From Rhynchonema sp. JSB1_4 (lineage: Eukaryota > Nematoda > Chromadorea > Monhysterida > Xyalidae): a stretch of 64,000 nt of DNA. The stretch is taken from NCBI GenBank assembly GCA_030248065.1, contig JASAMV010005105.1, forward strand, positions 25,768-89,767. The letters are read 5' to 3'. The notes under the pieces were generated by a model. It worked only from the letters and a program-made list of their open reading frames with translations, was not told where the DNA came from and did not search any database. The position numbers were made by a program, and so were the translations under genes. Shown piece by piece: positions 23,513 through 36,333 of the stretch. Position 1 is the first letter of the stretch. Each line of letters starts with the position of its first letter.

Positions 23513-26500
23513 TCTAGCGCAAAAATAGTTTCTCCTACTTTATGTATAACCACGACCACAACAGCAAATGCACAGTGAGACGCGCGCGGGCTGTGCGCAA
23601 ACGTTTATGATAGCAGTTTGACTGACTGACAAGAGAGAAGACTGCTGTTTGATTGAGGAACATGGTGTGTATGCATTATAATATGACTGTTGCCTGCAGT
23701 CGCCGCATGATGTCACCGAAGCGCCTCAATGCAAAAAAAACGTTGCCAGACCAAAACGGACGCCAGCTGTGCGTGTGGCACTCGTCAAAGTGAAACATCT
23801 AAACTCGCGGTGATGGCAGCGGAATTTACTATAGTTTCTTTTTTTCGCAAATCAAACAGTACTGTTACAGTGCTGAGCAAAGTGGGAAAATGTGTATACA
23901 ACATTGCAGGAGTTTAAGAACATACAGGCAAGTAGGCAAAGGTTGCGTATATTATTACAAAATTTAGACGTCAACCATAAAAGCGGGTGCTGCAAAGTGC
24001 ATTTAGAAACGTTTTGTACGCGCACCGCACGTTGTAGATTATGGCGGTTGAATGACAAAGTTTATGAGATGGGTGGGTGGGTGTGGGTGCCATCACCTTT
24101 TGGTGTCTGCATCAGAATGTATACATCATGTATCAATTACGGGTGTTTTCTTACGCACACAGCAGGGAGCACTCAACTCATATTTGAAAAGAAAATCTCA
24201 AAATGTATACAACCATCAAACATAATTATTCTGGTTTGGGCTTGACACTGCACCACACTATTGGCCTACAGCATGTGTCAATCAATGAAAAACGTTGGCT
24301 GGAAACATCTAATACTGCCACAAACTGAAACGGTTAGGTTGAAAAGAAATGCCGAAATACCTCTAAATATGACACAGAACTAATGCGCTTGCAATACAGC
24401 ATATCACACACACAAGCGCCGGAAAACTAAAGAATAGCGGAAAAAGAATGAAATTAATCCAAATACGTAGCGTGTGAAAAGCCACAGCCTGTCACTCGCT
24501 GATTATACATACTTCGCAGAGTTTCCTTTTTCTAAAATAAAGCAGAGAAAAAAGACAGTGCACTCAGATAAAATCTTGCGAACTTCCTTCAAATATATAC
24601 AATCTTAGGCCGCAGATGCGAAAACAAGTATACAGCACATACACTGTATAATGTGGTGCTGCACTGCCAAGGCTTCAGCCTCAAGGAAAGGCTTTGCGAA
24701 GCGTCAGGCAACAGAAACCAGTCAACCCAGAAACCTCACGCAAAATATCAGCAGTTCTCCCCAGTAACGTAAAGCGAGCGCGAATGTATGGAAAGTATTT
24801 TTGCAGCAATAAAATATTTAGGATGCTCGTCTTGTGCGCAAATATGCGCATGCTCCTTGGAGATATGGTATACGCACAGAGGGAGAGAGAGACATCTTGG
24901 CATGGGTTCATAATGTGCTTCAATCAAACTACATATACATTGTATGTATGTATCAAGCATTTGGTTGGTTATGAGTTATGAAGTTTATGGAAATCATATT
25001 GCTGGCTGTCACTAAATTGGACAAGCGTTACTGACGCTAACAATGACGGGGACATCGACAGGCCTCCAGGACTTTGAATTTGCGAAGCTCAAACCTGGGC
25101 GGGCGATTGGACAAAGCCGGCTATCTGGGAAAGACCATTTTGGGCAAGAAAACAATAGTAGAGCGCTTAATTTGTTCCAGTGGCTTAGGCTTTTAGCAGG
25201 CGGAAGCAGGCGTGGGTCACAAGGTACATAGTCAAAGGTCTACGCAGTACCGATGTCTGGCGGGAAAGTTCAAGAATGGTAATGTTTCCCAACGATCATA
25301 AACGCGAACAATGTGAAGGGAACCGTTTGAACCTTTACGTAATGGGTTCACTTACTTAACTTTGGGGACTTCGGCGAACGTATGTTTGGCCAGATATATA
25401 TGTACCTACTTAAAAATTCCTTGCAATGGCAACGTACGCCAAAGGAAATGCTTACACTTGGTGCGGTGCTCTGTATCGTTTGAGCAGACCAGCCAAGCAC
25501 AAAAACAATGTTCAACACGACGCGGACAAAACAGCGGGTGACAAAACAACCGGTTTTTTTAGCGAAAAACAGCGGTCACCCAGGTAAATTAATGTTTGGT
25601 GAGGGCAGTTTAGGCCTAAACCAAGGCCGTAGCCTAACCCCAAGCCTAAGTCCAGCCTGGGTCCAACCTGACGTACATGTACATACATATGTCTTCTGCT
25701 GTTTTGTCCGTACTCCGTTTACGGCAGCAGATTTGCAATCAACACTTGCCGATAGTATACAAGCAATTGAACGACTATCATGATGACAGCGGATTGAAAC
25801 CTATGTATGCTGACGAAACATCAGGCACAGAAATCGTCGATAAGCAAATCCATTCGGAAACGGGTCTGGGTGAAAAGTCCCCGTGTCAGCGCAAGTCAAA
25901 ACGACAGACTGGTAGCGGTCCTCGACTTGTGCACATTGAAGCGGCCAACTACTGATACACCACACTTTTGATGGTGGGCTGAGCTGTGCGCAAAAACAAC
26001 GCAACGACGTTTTGTGCGCTGGGCGCGTTGAAAGCAGCTACATTCTCATTGGCACATATTGGCCATGGTGATGCACCTAATGTTGCATACAGAGTTGAGA
26101 GAGTTGGGCGGCATTCACTTTGCTGCAACCAGGTCTGGGGAGGGGGTGTGTCTGCACATAACAGTCCCATACAGCCAGTGCGCAAACGACTGGCTGCTGC
26201 TTCACAATTTGTCCAACCAGCAAAAATACTTCGTGCCAAATCAACGTCAGTAGATTCAAGTCAAGCCCGATACCGATCGCCCGCTGCCGAGGATGCTACT
26301 AGCAAGCTGCACACCGGTTTCAGAAAGATGTATGGAGAGCAGGGCGGACAATGAATATTGATTGGCGTGTGTAACAGACGCACTGCTTGGCTCAGCAATA
26401 CGGTGTAACATCACCGGACAGACAAAAGGAACAGCTTGGCGGCCTTTATTACCAGCACACTTTGATTCTCACTCTCTGGCGCTGATAATATTATGAGCGG

Positions 26501-26995
26501 AAACACAGTCAGCCCATCCGATCAGAACAACATAAAGCTGATAAACTCAGTGCAACGCACCAGCAGCGCGGTTTTACACTGGCCCGAGCCTGCCTGAAAT
26601 ACACGCGGGCTGCACAACAACGTTGTTGGTTACGCTCTGCTGGTGCATTATTAGGTACGTTTTAGCTTCAACGCTCTCTGTGCGCGCAAAAGGCCGGTTT
26701 ATAAGCTGCTCCAACGCTACGCGCATATAGCTCGCTCTTTTCTGGTTTTTTTACCATTCTCTCTCACACACTCGCTGCGGCCCGCTTCGAAAAACATCAA
26801 CTACAAAGCAAGCAGGAAAGAGGGTTAGGTTTAGTTCTTTATCGGGTTTGGTGTTTGCGGCACTGCGTACAACAACGTGCGACTTATTGCGGGGGTACAC
26901 ATCACGAGGTTTATATACCTGCTGCGCGGTACTGATTTCATTAAAAGTTTTCTTGGCAAAGTGATATCGGCTGCTACGCCCATACCAATGTACCG
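23513..26995. other. Intergenic, nothing recognised
   Basis: No supported gene on either strand. Around 25605-25675 there is a degenerate CCTAAG/CCTAAACC hexamer run like that inside the MITEs at 0.3 and 1.6 kb. Confidence 0.4.
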
Positions 26996-29259
26996 TTAAA
27001 GTGACTCTACAATTGATCGTTGACCGCGTTTGTTTGCAGTCATTTTTTCAGAAAATGAAGACTAGGTATCAGAAACCCAGATTTAGGAAATTGATTTTCA
27101 AGTCGTTGCTTTGTGATGTTTCACAGAGCCCACACATTTTTACAGGAGGAGAAAAAATGAAAAAAGTTTGAGGCAGGCCTGTGCGAAACACAAGGTAATC
27201 CAATAGAACATATTTGCAGCGTTTTATACTCAGACGTTTTCCTGTTAAACGAGATATAAAGCATTGTGCGAAACGCCATGTGTGATAAATAATAAACGAA
27301 ACACTCCAAAAAATCAAGCCTTTTTAAAGCACCCTTTTACTCTAGCATAATTTTAAGCATCTGTGGTGAATGAAATAAGTTGTCAATTAGAAATAAAAAT
27401 CGTCTAATTATCTAGTATTTAGGATGTGCTTTTCGTTTTTCAAAACCCTACACAGCTCACACAATGTTTACCACAACATGCGCAAGGCACCCATTCCCAC
27501 AGCGCACACACACAAAGCTGAAACATTATCCCCGGCCGGCTGTGTGTTGTCGTTGTGTGTGCGTTGTGCGTGGTCTGAATGGCTGCCTTGCGCATGTTGT
27601 GGTAAACATTGTGTGAGCTGTGTAGGGTTTTGAAAAACGAAAAGCACATCCTGAATACTAGATAATTAGACGATTTTTATTTCTAATTGACAACTTATTT
27701 CATTCACCACAGATGCTTAAAATTATGCTAGAGTAAAAGGGTGCTTTAAAAAGGCTTGATTTCTTGGAGTGTTTCGTTTATTATTTATCACACATGGCGT
27801 TGATTGTGTGACAACGTCGTCCTTTGCGGTATCGTCGCTCTTGTTAATAACGTCGTCCTTTTTGTCATGGTCGCGCGTTATTTGGATATCGTCGCGCGTA
27901 ACCAACATGTGGTATAAACAAGACAGATGCGCACACAGATCGCTGTTATCACATGCCAGAATATACTGTTGAACTTAAAAATAATCAGATAACAAGATTA
28001 TTAGGTCACGTGCTGCTCCTGGTGTCGAAAGCTGATCTCATGGCCAAGTTAAATAAAATAAGAAAACTGCACGATTCGCGGCTATTATCATGCAAACAAA
28101 CAAACAGCACACATGGCATAACTATTAATAATAGTGACCGTATCCAATCAAACTTTAACCGATTTTCGTGATCTAAACTTTAACTGTAATCCGACAGCCA
28201 AGCTCATCAGCACCATTACTGAATCAGAACAATGATTGTCAGATAAGCTTTGTTTACAGCTGCATTTCACACTTTTGTGTACCTGTGGTGGTATACAGTA
28301 TGTATGTATAACGCATAGGAACGATTTGGACGGTAATTTCAAATTCAAACTTGCATCCAATCAGCGTTCAGGAGGTGAGACGGATTATTGAGAGCACCAG
28401 GTGTACCAGAAATCCATTATTTGAATCTTGTGTCAATGCATAGCCCCATTCCTCATTCTATGATGATGAGCTTGGAAGATTAGACATAATGTGAATTGAG
28501 CATTAGTGTTCTTGCCTGTTTCCCTCTGTTCCAGCTAAATCTGTCATTTCTTCAGACCTGATGGTGTTTTACAGCTGTTATGTTATTCTTGTATATGTAC
28601 ATGTTCATTGATAAATGTCATGTCCACTGTTGTTCATAATCTGTCTATACATATGTACAGGTCTGTCATATCTGTTGTTCTTGCTTCCTGACACTTGCGC
28701 GATATTTTCACTTATTTGGCTTTGTGTTCCCTCTGTTTCTTTCCTGATCAGGAATGTACTGTACTCTCATCTCAGTTCGTCCTAATCATACATCATGTTG
28801 CCTTTTGCGCTGATAAAATAATACACAGGTACAGTATGTACATACGTACTACCTGGCAGTCAGTACACATTTATGGTTACGCGCGACGTTATCCATTTAT
28901 GCGCGACGAAGACCTAAAGGACGACGTTGTTAATGAGAACGACGATACCGCAAAGGGCGACGATGTCGCCGGACCATGGCGTTTCGCACAATGCTTTATA
29001 TCTCGTTTAACAGAAAAACGTCTGAGTATTAAACGCTGAAAATATCTTCTATTGGATTACCTTGTGTTTCGCACAGGCCTGCCTCAAACTTTTTTCATTT
29101 TTTCTCCTCCTGTAAAAATGTGTGGGCTCCGTGAAACATCACAAAGCAACGACTTGAAAATCTATTTCCTAAATCTGGGTTTCTGATACCTAGTCTTCAT
29201 TTTCTGAAAAAATGACTGCAAACAAACGCGGTCAACGATCAATTGTAGAGTCACTTTAA
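26996..29259. mobile_element. Fold-back transposon with TTAA ends, interrupted
   Basis: Two near-identical arms of about 490 bp in inverted orientation. The left arm starts TTAAAGTGACTCTACAATTG at 26996 and runs to about 27490. The right arm runs from about 27580 and ends CAATTGTAGAGTCACTTTAA at 29259. The right arm is split by the element at 27801-28974. Removing that leaves about 1.08 kb with a loop of roughly 100 bp. TTAA at both termini could be a target duplication of piggyBac type or part of the terminal repeat. Because the arms are inverted copies, the same 69-codon frame appears on both strands; it is not a gene. Confidence 0.85.
27801..28974. mobile_element. 1.17-kb element of the ATCGTCG family, nested, with 8-bp TSD
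   Basis: Inserted into the right arm of the fold-back element and flanked by CATGGCGT on both sides (27793-27800, 28975-28982). The uninterrupted left arm shows the pre-insertion site with a single CATGGCGT. Terminal repeats of about 95 bp are made of GACAACGTCGTCCTTTGCGG, GTATCGTCGC and GGTCGCGCG-type words, inverted at the right end. It is larger than the MITE copies at 324 and 1603, but no transposase frame is visible. The 8-bp duplication suggests hAT-type mobilisation. Confidence 0.85.
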
Positions 29260-29913
29260 GGCACAATTATAACGTGTGCGACAGCACAACCGTGCAATAA
29301 TTATAAAATACATACCAGGTTCCAAGAAAAGAAATTGCAAACTGCTGTGAAACATAAGCGGAGTCGCGAGAAAAAGCCGGAAGGAACCATAGGGCGTGAG
29401 TTGAAACTGCGGCACTATAGGTATGTACATATTATCTGCATTGTTTACAGCAGTCCAACACAAGAGACAGTTTATGTATGAACAGAAACATGAGCCGTAC
29501 GGTGGTGATAGGTAAAAAGAACCGGCGACTCAAAATTCTGAGCCAGGATATACATGACGTGTCCTGTCAATTATCAGGCCGGATGCATGAGCCCCCACCA
29601 CCCATGTGTGTTGGTAGAGAACAATAAAAAACCATGGCAGGAGCCGCGAGCAGTGATAGGCTGCAAGTTCCAAACTTGGGTGTGCGCAATGATGCGATGC
29701 GTTAGGTGTACTACGGTGACAACAGATTGACCACCTATATGTAGGTACAAGCTATATGTTTGTATACTTTTCGACATTGTTTTCAGCCCGAATATTCACA
29801 TGCGAGACACGGATAAGGTTAAGGTGCCCGCATATACGAAAGCAGGTGTGTTGTGAAACATATGTATGTAGGTATACATACGTACATACGAATAGTAGGT
29901 AGGCCTATGAGGT
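29260..29913. other. Intergenic, nothing recognised
   Basis: No coding evidence. Confidence 0.4.
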
Positions 29914-30109
29914 ATATTCCGCGACTTTTCAGGCCCGGAAGTTCAGGCCCGACCTTTTCAGGCCCAGTTTTTCAGGCCCGGCCGATTCAGGCCCAGCATA
30001 TTTGACCCATTTATAGGCTTAGGCTTAGGCTCCAGCCGGGCCTGAATCGGCCGGGCCTGAATGGCCGGGCCTGAACCTGTGCCCCTGGGACTGAACCGTC
30101 GCACAATAC
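29914..30109 (-). mobile_element. GGCCTGAA-rich hAT-like MITE, copy 2, with perfect TSD
   Basis: 196 bp, inverted relative to the copy at 19054. Ends are ATATTCCGCGACTTTTCAGG and GAACCGTCGCACAATAC, giving a short terminal inverted repeat near TATTnnGCGAC. Exact 8-bp duplication TATGAGGT at 29906-29913 and 30110-30117. Internal GGCTTAGGCTTAGGCTCC is a TTAGGC-type run. Confidence 0.85.
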
Positions 30110-31264
30110 TATGAGGTGCCTGCCGACATCATATTGCGGTTTTAATGTTGGTGGCCCTGAGGCATCGGAGGACAAGGTAACTTGCATAACTGCCCAAGAC
30201 AGTGACAAAATGAAATGCGATCACGTGATAACGTCGTGACAGAGCCAGACGTGGCCAGGCAGCTGCGTTGGACATAACGAACGAGCGTGACAAAATAATT
30301 ATAGGTATTGTTTTGTACAAAAAATGATAAGGGAAAGACCGGCCTGCTGAACATTTGTTGTTTTTTTTTAAGAAAGGCCACGTATGTACATATTTATTCG
30401 TTCCAACGGTCAAGACTGACACACGTAAAGTAAAATTACGGGTTCGCAAAGCGTGAATGTGGTCCTATGGTATCACAATTTTATCCACAACGTTGTGCGG
30501 GAACGCGCGCGTGGTGGTTGGTGGTGGCTGCGCGCGAAAAACCAGACTCGCAGTTTGGTGGTCTCGGACACCGTGTGTTTGGCTAAACAAACGGCAAGGG
30601 AAAAGGTAACGTCACGTGTGTGTGCATACAGCTGGTCTGTGCTGCATGTGTGTGTGTGTAGTACTTGGTTGTATGTATGTCTACCATATACCTGTTCAGC
30701 AGCTTGCAAAATGAATTCCAAGTGTACATAAAGCTAGGTACAAGCCAACAAACGTGTGTTACCTATGCACATTTGAACGTGTACATGCCATTTGCCAAGG
30801 ACGACTTTCCATTGCAGCGCCGAGATCACGTATATACATACTATGTAACAACACCTGTGCTGTTATGGGGACACCAGACACACACCGTATGGCTACAGTA
30901 TGTACATACATGTACATACATAGTAGGTAAAATGTATACAAATCCCTAATGTGCAAAATACCAGCAAATATACATAATAAAGTGACCAGTTTGGAACATT
31001 GTCGCTTTTTACCACACTTCGTCGCAGCTCAATGATGTCCCCTAGACCGCTTAATAGGGACTTCAGTCCACCAGGTTTGTACATATATGTACCTTGCATG
31101 TATGCCGATAGATTTGACTGTAAACTACTTGTCGCGCTCCCAGTCACCTGGTCACGTCGCGTGATGTGCACATTTTAATCGGGTGTCGGTCAAAGCGGCT
31201 TATGGCTGAGCCCTACTGTCTGACATCTGATCTGGCCATACGGCCAAGCCGACCCCTAAAGTTG
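30110..31264. other. Intergenic, nothing recognised
   Basis: No coding evidence. Dense TGTACATA/GTATGTA palindromes near 30790-30940. Confidence 0.4.
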
Positions 31265-31435
31265 TGCTAATTTTACAGTGGTCAAGTGAAGTGGTCAAAT
31301 CACTTCGTCAAACTCACAGCAGCCGCGACTGAGCGCGAGAAATGATGCATGACGTTCGGGGTGAGCTGACGACTCTACAAAGTGAGTTGACGAAGTGATC
31401 TGACCACTTGAGTTGACCATTGTAATATAAGCCCT
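31265..31435. mobile_element. Near-palindromic MITE related to the GGCTTATACTA family
   Basis: The arms GTGCTAATTTTACAGTGGTC..AAATCACTTCGTCAAACTCAC and GTGAGTTGACGAAGTGATCT..CATTGTAATATAAGCCC are reverse complements. The outer end TATAAGCC matches the family terminus. A single arm of the same type lies near 34540-34590. Confidence 0.55.
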
Positions 31436-31696
31436 AAATCGCATCGCTAGGCAAAACGTACGTATCATGAGATATGACGTCATCGCATCACTGCACTCTG
31501 TGAATTTACTCGGTAAGGAAGGTCCGAAACAGGTGTTCTTACAAGAAGAACTAATGCAATATTACCGAACATGCAGTGCTAATTGGGAATTTGCAAGTTT
31601 GAGTTCTTTGAACACGTGGTGCTGCGAGATATGTACATATGAACACTATTGTGAGCAGTGTCCATCATTGTAATCGTTGATAGGTAGTGCGGCTTG

Positions 31697-32027
31697 TATA
31701 GTCCGACCACCAGCTCATGGCACTTTGTGTTGCTGCTGGCTGGTTTGTTCCCTTCCTCCCCGTTCTAATGAAAGAGAAATTGAGTGTGACCGATTTTGCA
31801 AAAAAAACTAAAAAATAATAAGATGTGCCGAAAAAGATTGAACTCGATCAAATTTAAAATTAAATTAGATTAAAATCGATAAAACACGTCGATTTCATAA
31901 AAACCACAATTTAGGAGCAAAAATAATGTTTTTCGGAAACTCAATTTCTCTTTCATTAGAACGCGGAGGAAGGGAACAAGTCGGCCAGCAGCATCACAAA
32001 GTGACATGAGCTGATGGACGGACTATA
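31697..32027. mobile_element. MITE family TATAGTCC, copy 3, inserted in another MITE
   Basis: 331 bp. Ends TATAGTCCGACCACCAGCTC and GAGCTGATGGACGGACTATA. Long inner arms contain AATGAAAGAGAAATTGAGT and its inverse. The flanks GGCTTG and CTAATGTTGTCAACGC together rebuild the terminus GGCTTGTACTAATGTTGTCA of the other family. The element therefore sits inside that terminus at a TA, with TA duplicated, as with Tc1/mariner-type mobilisation. Confidence 0.75.
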
Positions 32028-34027
32028 CTAATGTTGTCAACGCACGCATCAGGATGTCGTCAAGGAACTGGCCCTGTCTATGCAAATGTGTTGCTGCAAC
32101 AACCCTGGCTCGTAGCCGAAACCACAAGCCGTATTTATAAACCACTTTTGCGGCCACGGCGCTGTTGCGGTGATGCGGTTATGATGATAACATCGACAAT
32201 TATTGTTGCGTGTTGGCGACCATTGCAACAATTGTCAATGGTTAGACGTAAACAGCAAGCAGAAACAGGACAAAATGGACCGCAGCCGCAAGTAGCTGGT
32301 GGTTGGACTATTCTCGGCAAGCATAAAGAAGAGAATGAAACACGAAACAAGCACCGGGTTCGGTGACATACGTCGTCAAATAGATTTCTCGCAGTGACTG
32401 GACCGGGAGGAGTGAAAATAAAGCCACACCGGCATCAAAATGGGACGCACATTGCATTATAGTGAGTGACTCTGTGCATGTGTGCACACGTGCTGCAGTC
32501 GCACTGGTGTAACTTGATAGTAGGCATAGGCACATCATGTTTTGCAGAAGGAAATTTGGTTGAAATCAACTATTCAATGCTGTGAAACAACCAGTTAGAA
32601 TGAATACTTCAAGACCCCAAGAAATACTGAGTCTGCGGGATTCTGTGTTGACAGACCATGGAGTCGTTCGTACCTATACGTGCCATTTCGGGTGTGGCAC
32701 GTGCGCCTCGTTTGCACTGTATAAAAGAGAACAAAAAACACGCACAAAGGCGGGGAGAAATCTAAACAGTGCCGCTAATAAGCAAACATGAGCGGAATGT
32801 ACCGAACTCAAATAGGTTCAGTGGGCTGATAATAAATGGCAGACAGTGGTCAAATCGCATATAAAAGAAAAAATTGGACCACCCTGCCGGATGAAATTAC
32901 TTCTACCCAGGTATGAAACTGAACCTTATTAATCGAACTGTAAGATGTAAATAATTTTTCGCACATTTTGACACAATAAGGGCAGCTGTGGCACGCAACA
33001 CCAACAAAATAATATTGTCAGAGAATTGCATGACCAAGAATTTGGCTTGCGTACTGAGAGACACAATTGAACTGTGTGTCGTTGGTATGCTTATACTATC
33101 ACGCAATCCGCTTGTGCTTGCGACAACAACAATGGGGGCATTGTCACGTGACGGAGTAATGTCATGAAGTTGGCCTACTGTATAGCTCGAAAGTTCAACC
33201 ATCGTACGCGGGAGAAAGATTCGAATGAGTTGTGGCCAATCATGACCAGATAAGAACGTTTTGGCGACAACAACGTCGATGTGGTCGGGACTTTGAGTGT
33301 TGTGCCAAAAGCTCAACTTAGAAGAATCGTCAAAGCACCAGGGTTCATTGGTATTACGTTATGTTAGCTTTGTTCGTTCTCAGTATCCTCAAACATGGTA
33401 AGTACATATGCTATCCTAACCTACTGTATATCCATTGTGGTCTCAATTAGTTTCTACATTTGCCTTTCTTTATTTGCCGCACTGCTAATGACAAATGGGC
33501 TAATTCTATTGTCGTCGATGTAACGAACAGGTGCCGCTTGGTAGACGCCATGTGCCCAATGTCACAGGGTGCCGACACCGCACGCCCAGCCAGAACACTT
33601 GTGTGGACGACATTAGAATAAGCCGGCAAGAGCGAAGGGATAACAAAACTCACGAAACTCGTCGGGTTACTCTAGGATAGGAGCACTCAACTGAACCTGT
33701 CATTATTCCCTGACATCAACAAAACTGAGATTACAAGGCTGCCTTTTCCTTGGTGCTTCGATATAAAACACCTGTCTTTCGCACTTTTCACATGCGTCTC
33801 TGGCAACAGAAAATACGCATGAAAGAGTCAAGCGGCGAATTGTACTGTCTAAATACTACATCATAACACTGCAAAGCTGTTTGTTCAGTTCCATTTTTTT
33901 CTCTCGATATGGTCGGCCCGATAATGAAGAATGAAAAGAAAGAGGTTAAGTGAATACATTTGGGTCAGTTATTCCAAATAAACGCAAATCAGTCCGTCTG
34001 GATAACGTATAACACGTGCCTAAGATA
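32028..34027. other. Intergenic with one short MITE
   Basis: Starts with the remnant of the interrupted element. A 137-codon minus frame (32903-33316) has no recognisable domain. TATA-like words (CTGTATAAAAGAG near 32719; GCATATAAAAG near 32859) occur without a gene that would use them. Confidence 0.4.
33497..33624. mobile_element. MITE family GGCTTATACTA, short copy
   Basis: Left GGGCTAATTCTATTGTCGTC, right GTGTGGACGACATTAGAATA then AGCC. 128 bp, non-coding. Confidence 0.5.
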
Positions 34028-34636
34028 CATGAAGGCAAACTAAGCCAACACGAACTCGGTTTCGGATGTGATATGCTTACAAACCGAACAGAAAGAGAAA
34101 ATCATCATGCACCGCGTTGTATTCTATAGTCTTTCCTCATTATATTGGTTATATTGGTCCACACACGCACTCAACGTGCGATCCAGTTGCTCCTAGCTAA
34201 GATCGAACTTCACCTTGAAAATGAAAGAGAAATCAGACGCCACACGCCACGTAAAAGGCCGGCGCACGAAACAATGTTTCAGGCTTCTGGTGACGTTGGC
34301 AGCGTGCATATCACGTGTGATTTCTCTTTCTTTGCATTTCCAAGGTGAATCGCCAATTTCGACCTCAGCTAGGAATTGGCTTACAACGTTGACACGGCTT
34401 CCTTTGACTCGCATAAGAAGGACATACTATACAACGGGTAACATTTCTCAAGTTAGCAGCCACTGTATGTATGTAGTACGTATGAATGTTTCACTAAGCA
34501 AAAATACCATGACCCCAAATGAGCGCTAGAAACACTACGTGATTTGACGAAAAGATTTGACGCCTTGATTTGACCACATTACTATAAGCCAATCTGCACA
34601 CCTCCGGAATCGGGCTCGTGTTGACGACCTGGCATT
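34028..34636. mobile_element. CCAACACGAGCCCGATTTCG-family MITE with nested insertions
   Basis: The left end (GGCAAACTAAGCCAACACGA, then ACTCGGTTTCGG) and right end (GGAATCGGGCTCGTGTTGAC) match complete ~190-bp copies at 45372 and 59524. Between them lie two foreign pieces. One is an inverted-repeat element at about 34187-34386 (arms CCTAGCTAAGATCG../..CGACCTCAGCTAGG). The other is a half-element ending ACCACATTACTATAAGCC at about 34540-34590. Confidence 0.6.
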
Positions 34637-34638
34637 GG

Positions 34639-34864
34639 GTGGGATTTTAGAAACGGTGTAACGGTCAGTTGGGCGTAAAGGTCGGTGTAATGTTCGGTCG
34701 AAAGCTCGGTCGGCGTAGCTCGGTGTAAACGTGAAACATTGCCTGTTATTAACGTGGAACGTTTCAAGTTTACACCGAGGTCTATCACACTGAGCTGTCG
34801 ACCGAGCTTTCCACCGACCTTTACACCCAACTGACCTTTACACCGTTTCGAAAATATCACCCGT
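34639..34864. mobile_element. Palindromic AAACGGTGTAAAGGTC element, full copy 1
   Basis: An almost complete palindrome of about 225 bp. The left arm runs from GAAACGGTGTAACGGTCAG to AACATTGCCTGTTATTAACG. The right arm mirrors it to CTTTACACCGTTTCGAAAAT then ATCACCC. It could form a long hairpin. Frames on both strands are repeat artefacts. Confidence 0.75.
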
Positions 34865-34954
34865 AGTGTGTCACTACACATTAATGCATGCGTGTACTTG
34901 AATGCTTCCTAAACCACGATTTACAGAAAAGAAACAATATTATGTCGGCTCTCC

Positions 34955-35175
34955 TGCCGTCTAACCACGTCAGAGATGAGGCGCAGGTCGCGGTCCGCAG
35001 ACAAAAAAAACACCAAACTGCCTATCAGTTGGCTGTGCGTGCGCTTCGTCTCTGACGTGGGTCCGAGCGGGAACCAAAGGATTAGTCGGCAGGAAGCGAA
35101 ACCCGTCAGCGAACAGCGCGTTGCGCGTGCCACAGTACCACTTTTGATTACAACACAATTTAAGTGCAGCAAATC
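34955..35175. repeat. Dispersed inverted-repeat segment (CGTCTCTGACGT)
   Basis: An inner inverted pair, CACGTCAGAGATGAGGCGCA and GCGCTTCGTCTCTGACGTG. The right part (GTGCGCTTCGTCTCTGACGT, then an AACCAA stretch and TTTGATTACAAC) is shared with about 45583-45825. Decayed MITE. Confidence 0.45.
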
Positions 35176-35298
35176 ACAAGCGACTCGCACTAAGGAACGA
35201 TGAGTTTTCGCCCAAAAAGGGCCAACAAAACCAGATGGGCATGGGTGTTCATAATGACGCCGCCCAACCGTGAGATGAGCAGACACCAGGCCGCATAA

Positions 35299-36115
<817 letters not shown>

Positions 36116-36333
36116 GGGCTTATACTATTGTTGTCAACGCAACAACAGCCCATGATTCGTGCAAGCGCAGTTGGCTAGGTGTCTCCTAATGAAACACACG
36201 TGGGATGCGTGCAAACTACTGTATAGTGGGACGACAGGCTTGGATAGCGCGACAGGTGTGTTGACGACAACAGATATCCTGCTGCGTTTGTACGAAAAAC
36301 AGGCAGTTGCGTTGACCACGCTAGTATAAGCCT
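36116..36333. mobile_element. MITE family GGCTTATACTA, copy 2
   Basis: 218 bp. Left GGGCTTATACTATTGTTGTC then AACGCAAC. Right GCAGTTGCGTTGACCACGCT then AGTATAAGCCT. It is the best-preserved copy for defining the termini. Confidence 0.75.

Noticed and set aside
27424..27649. Same 69-codon frame on both strands (MCFSFFKTLHSS...)
   Set aside because: Caused by the inverted arms of the fold-back transposon, not by two genes.
32719..32870. TATA-box-like words (TATAAAAG) as promoters
   Set aside because: No supported gene starts downstream on either strand.
32903..33316. 137-codon minus-strand frame, possible receptor B exon
   Set aside because: No similarity to the rest of an ANF-receptor ectodomain and no good splice acceptor.
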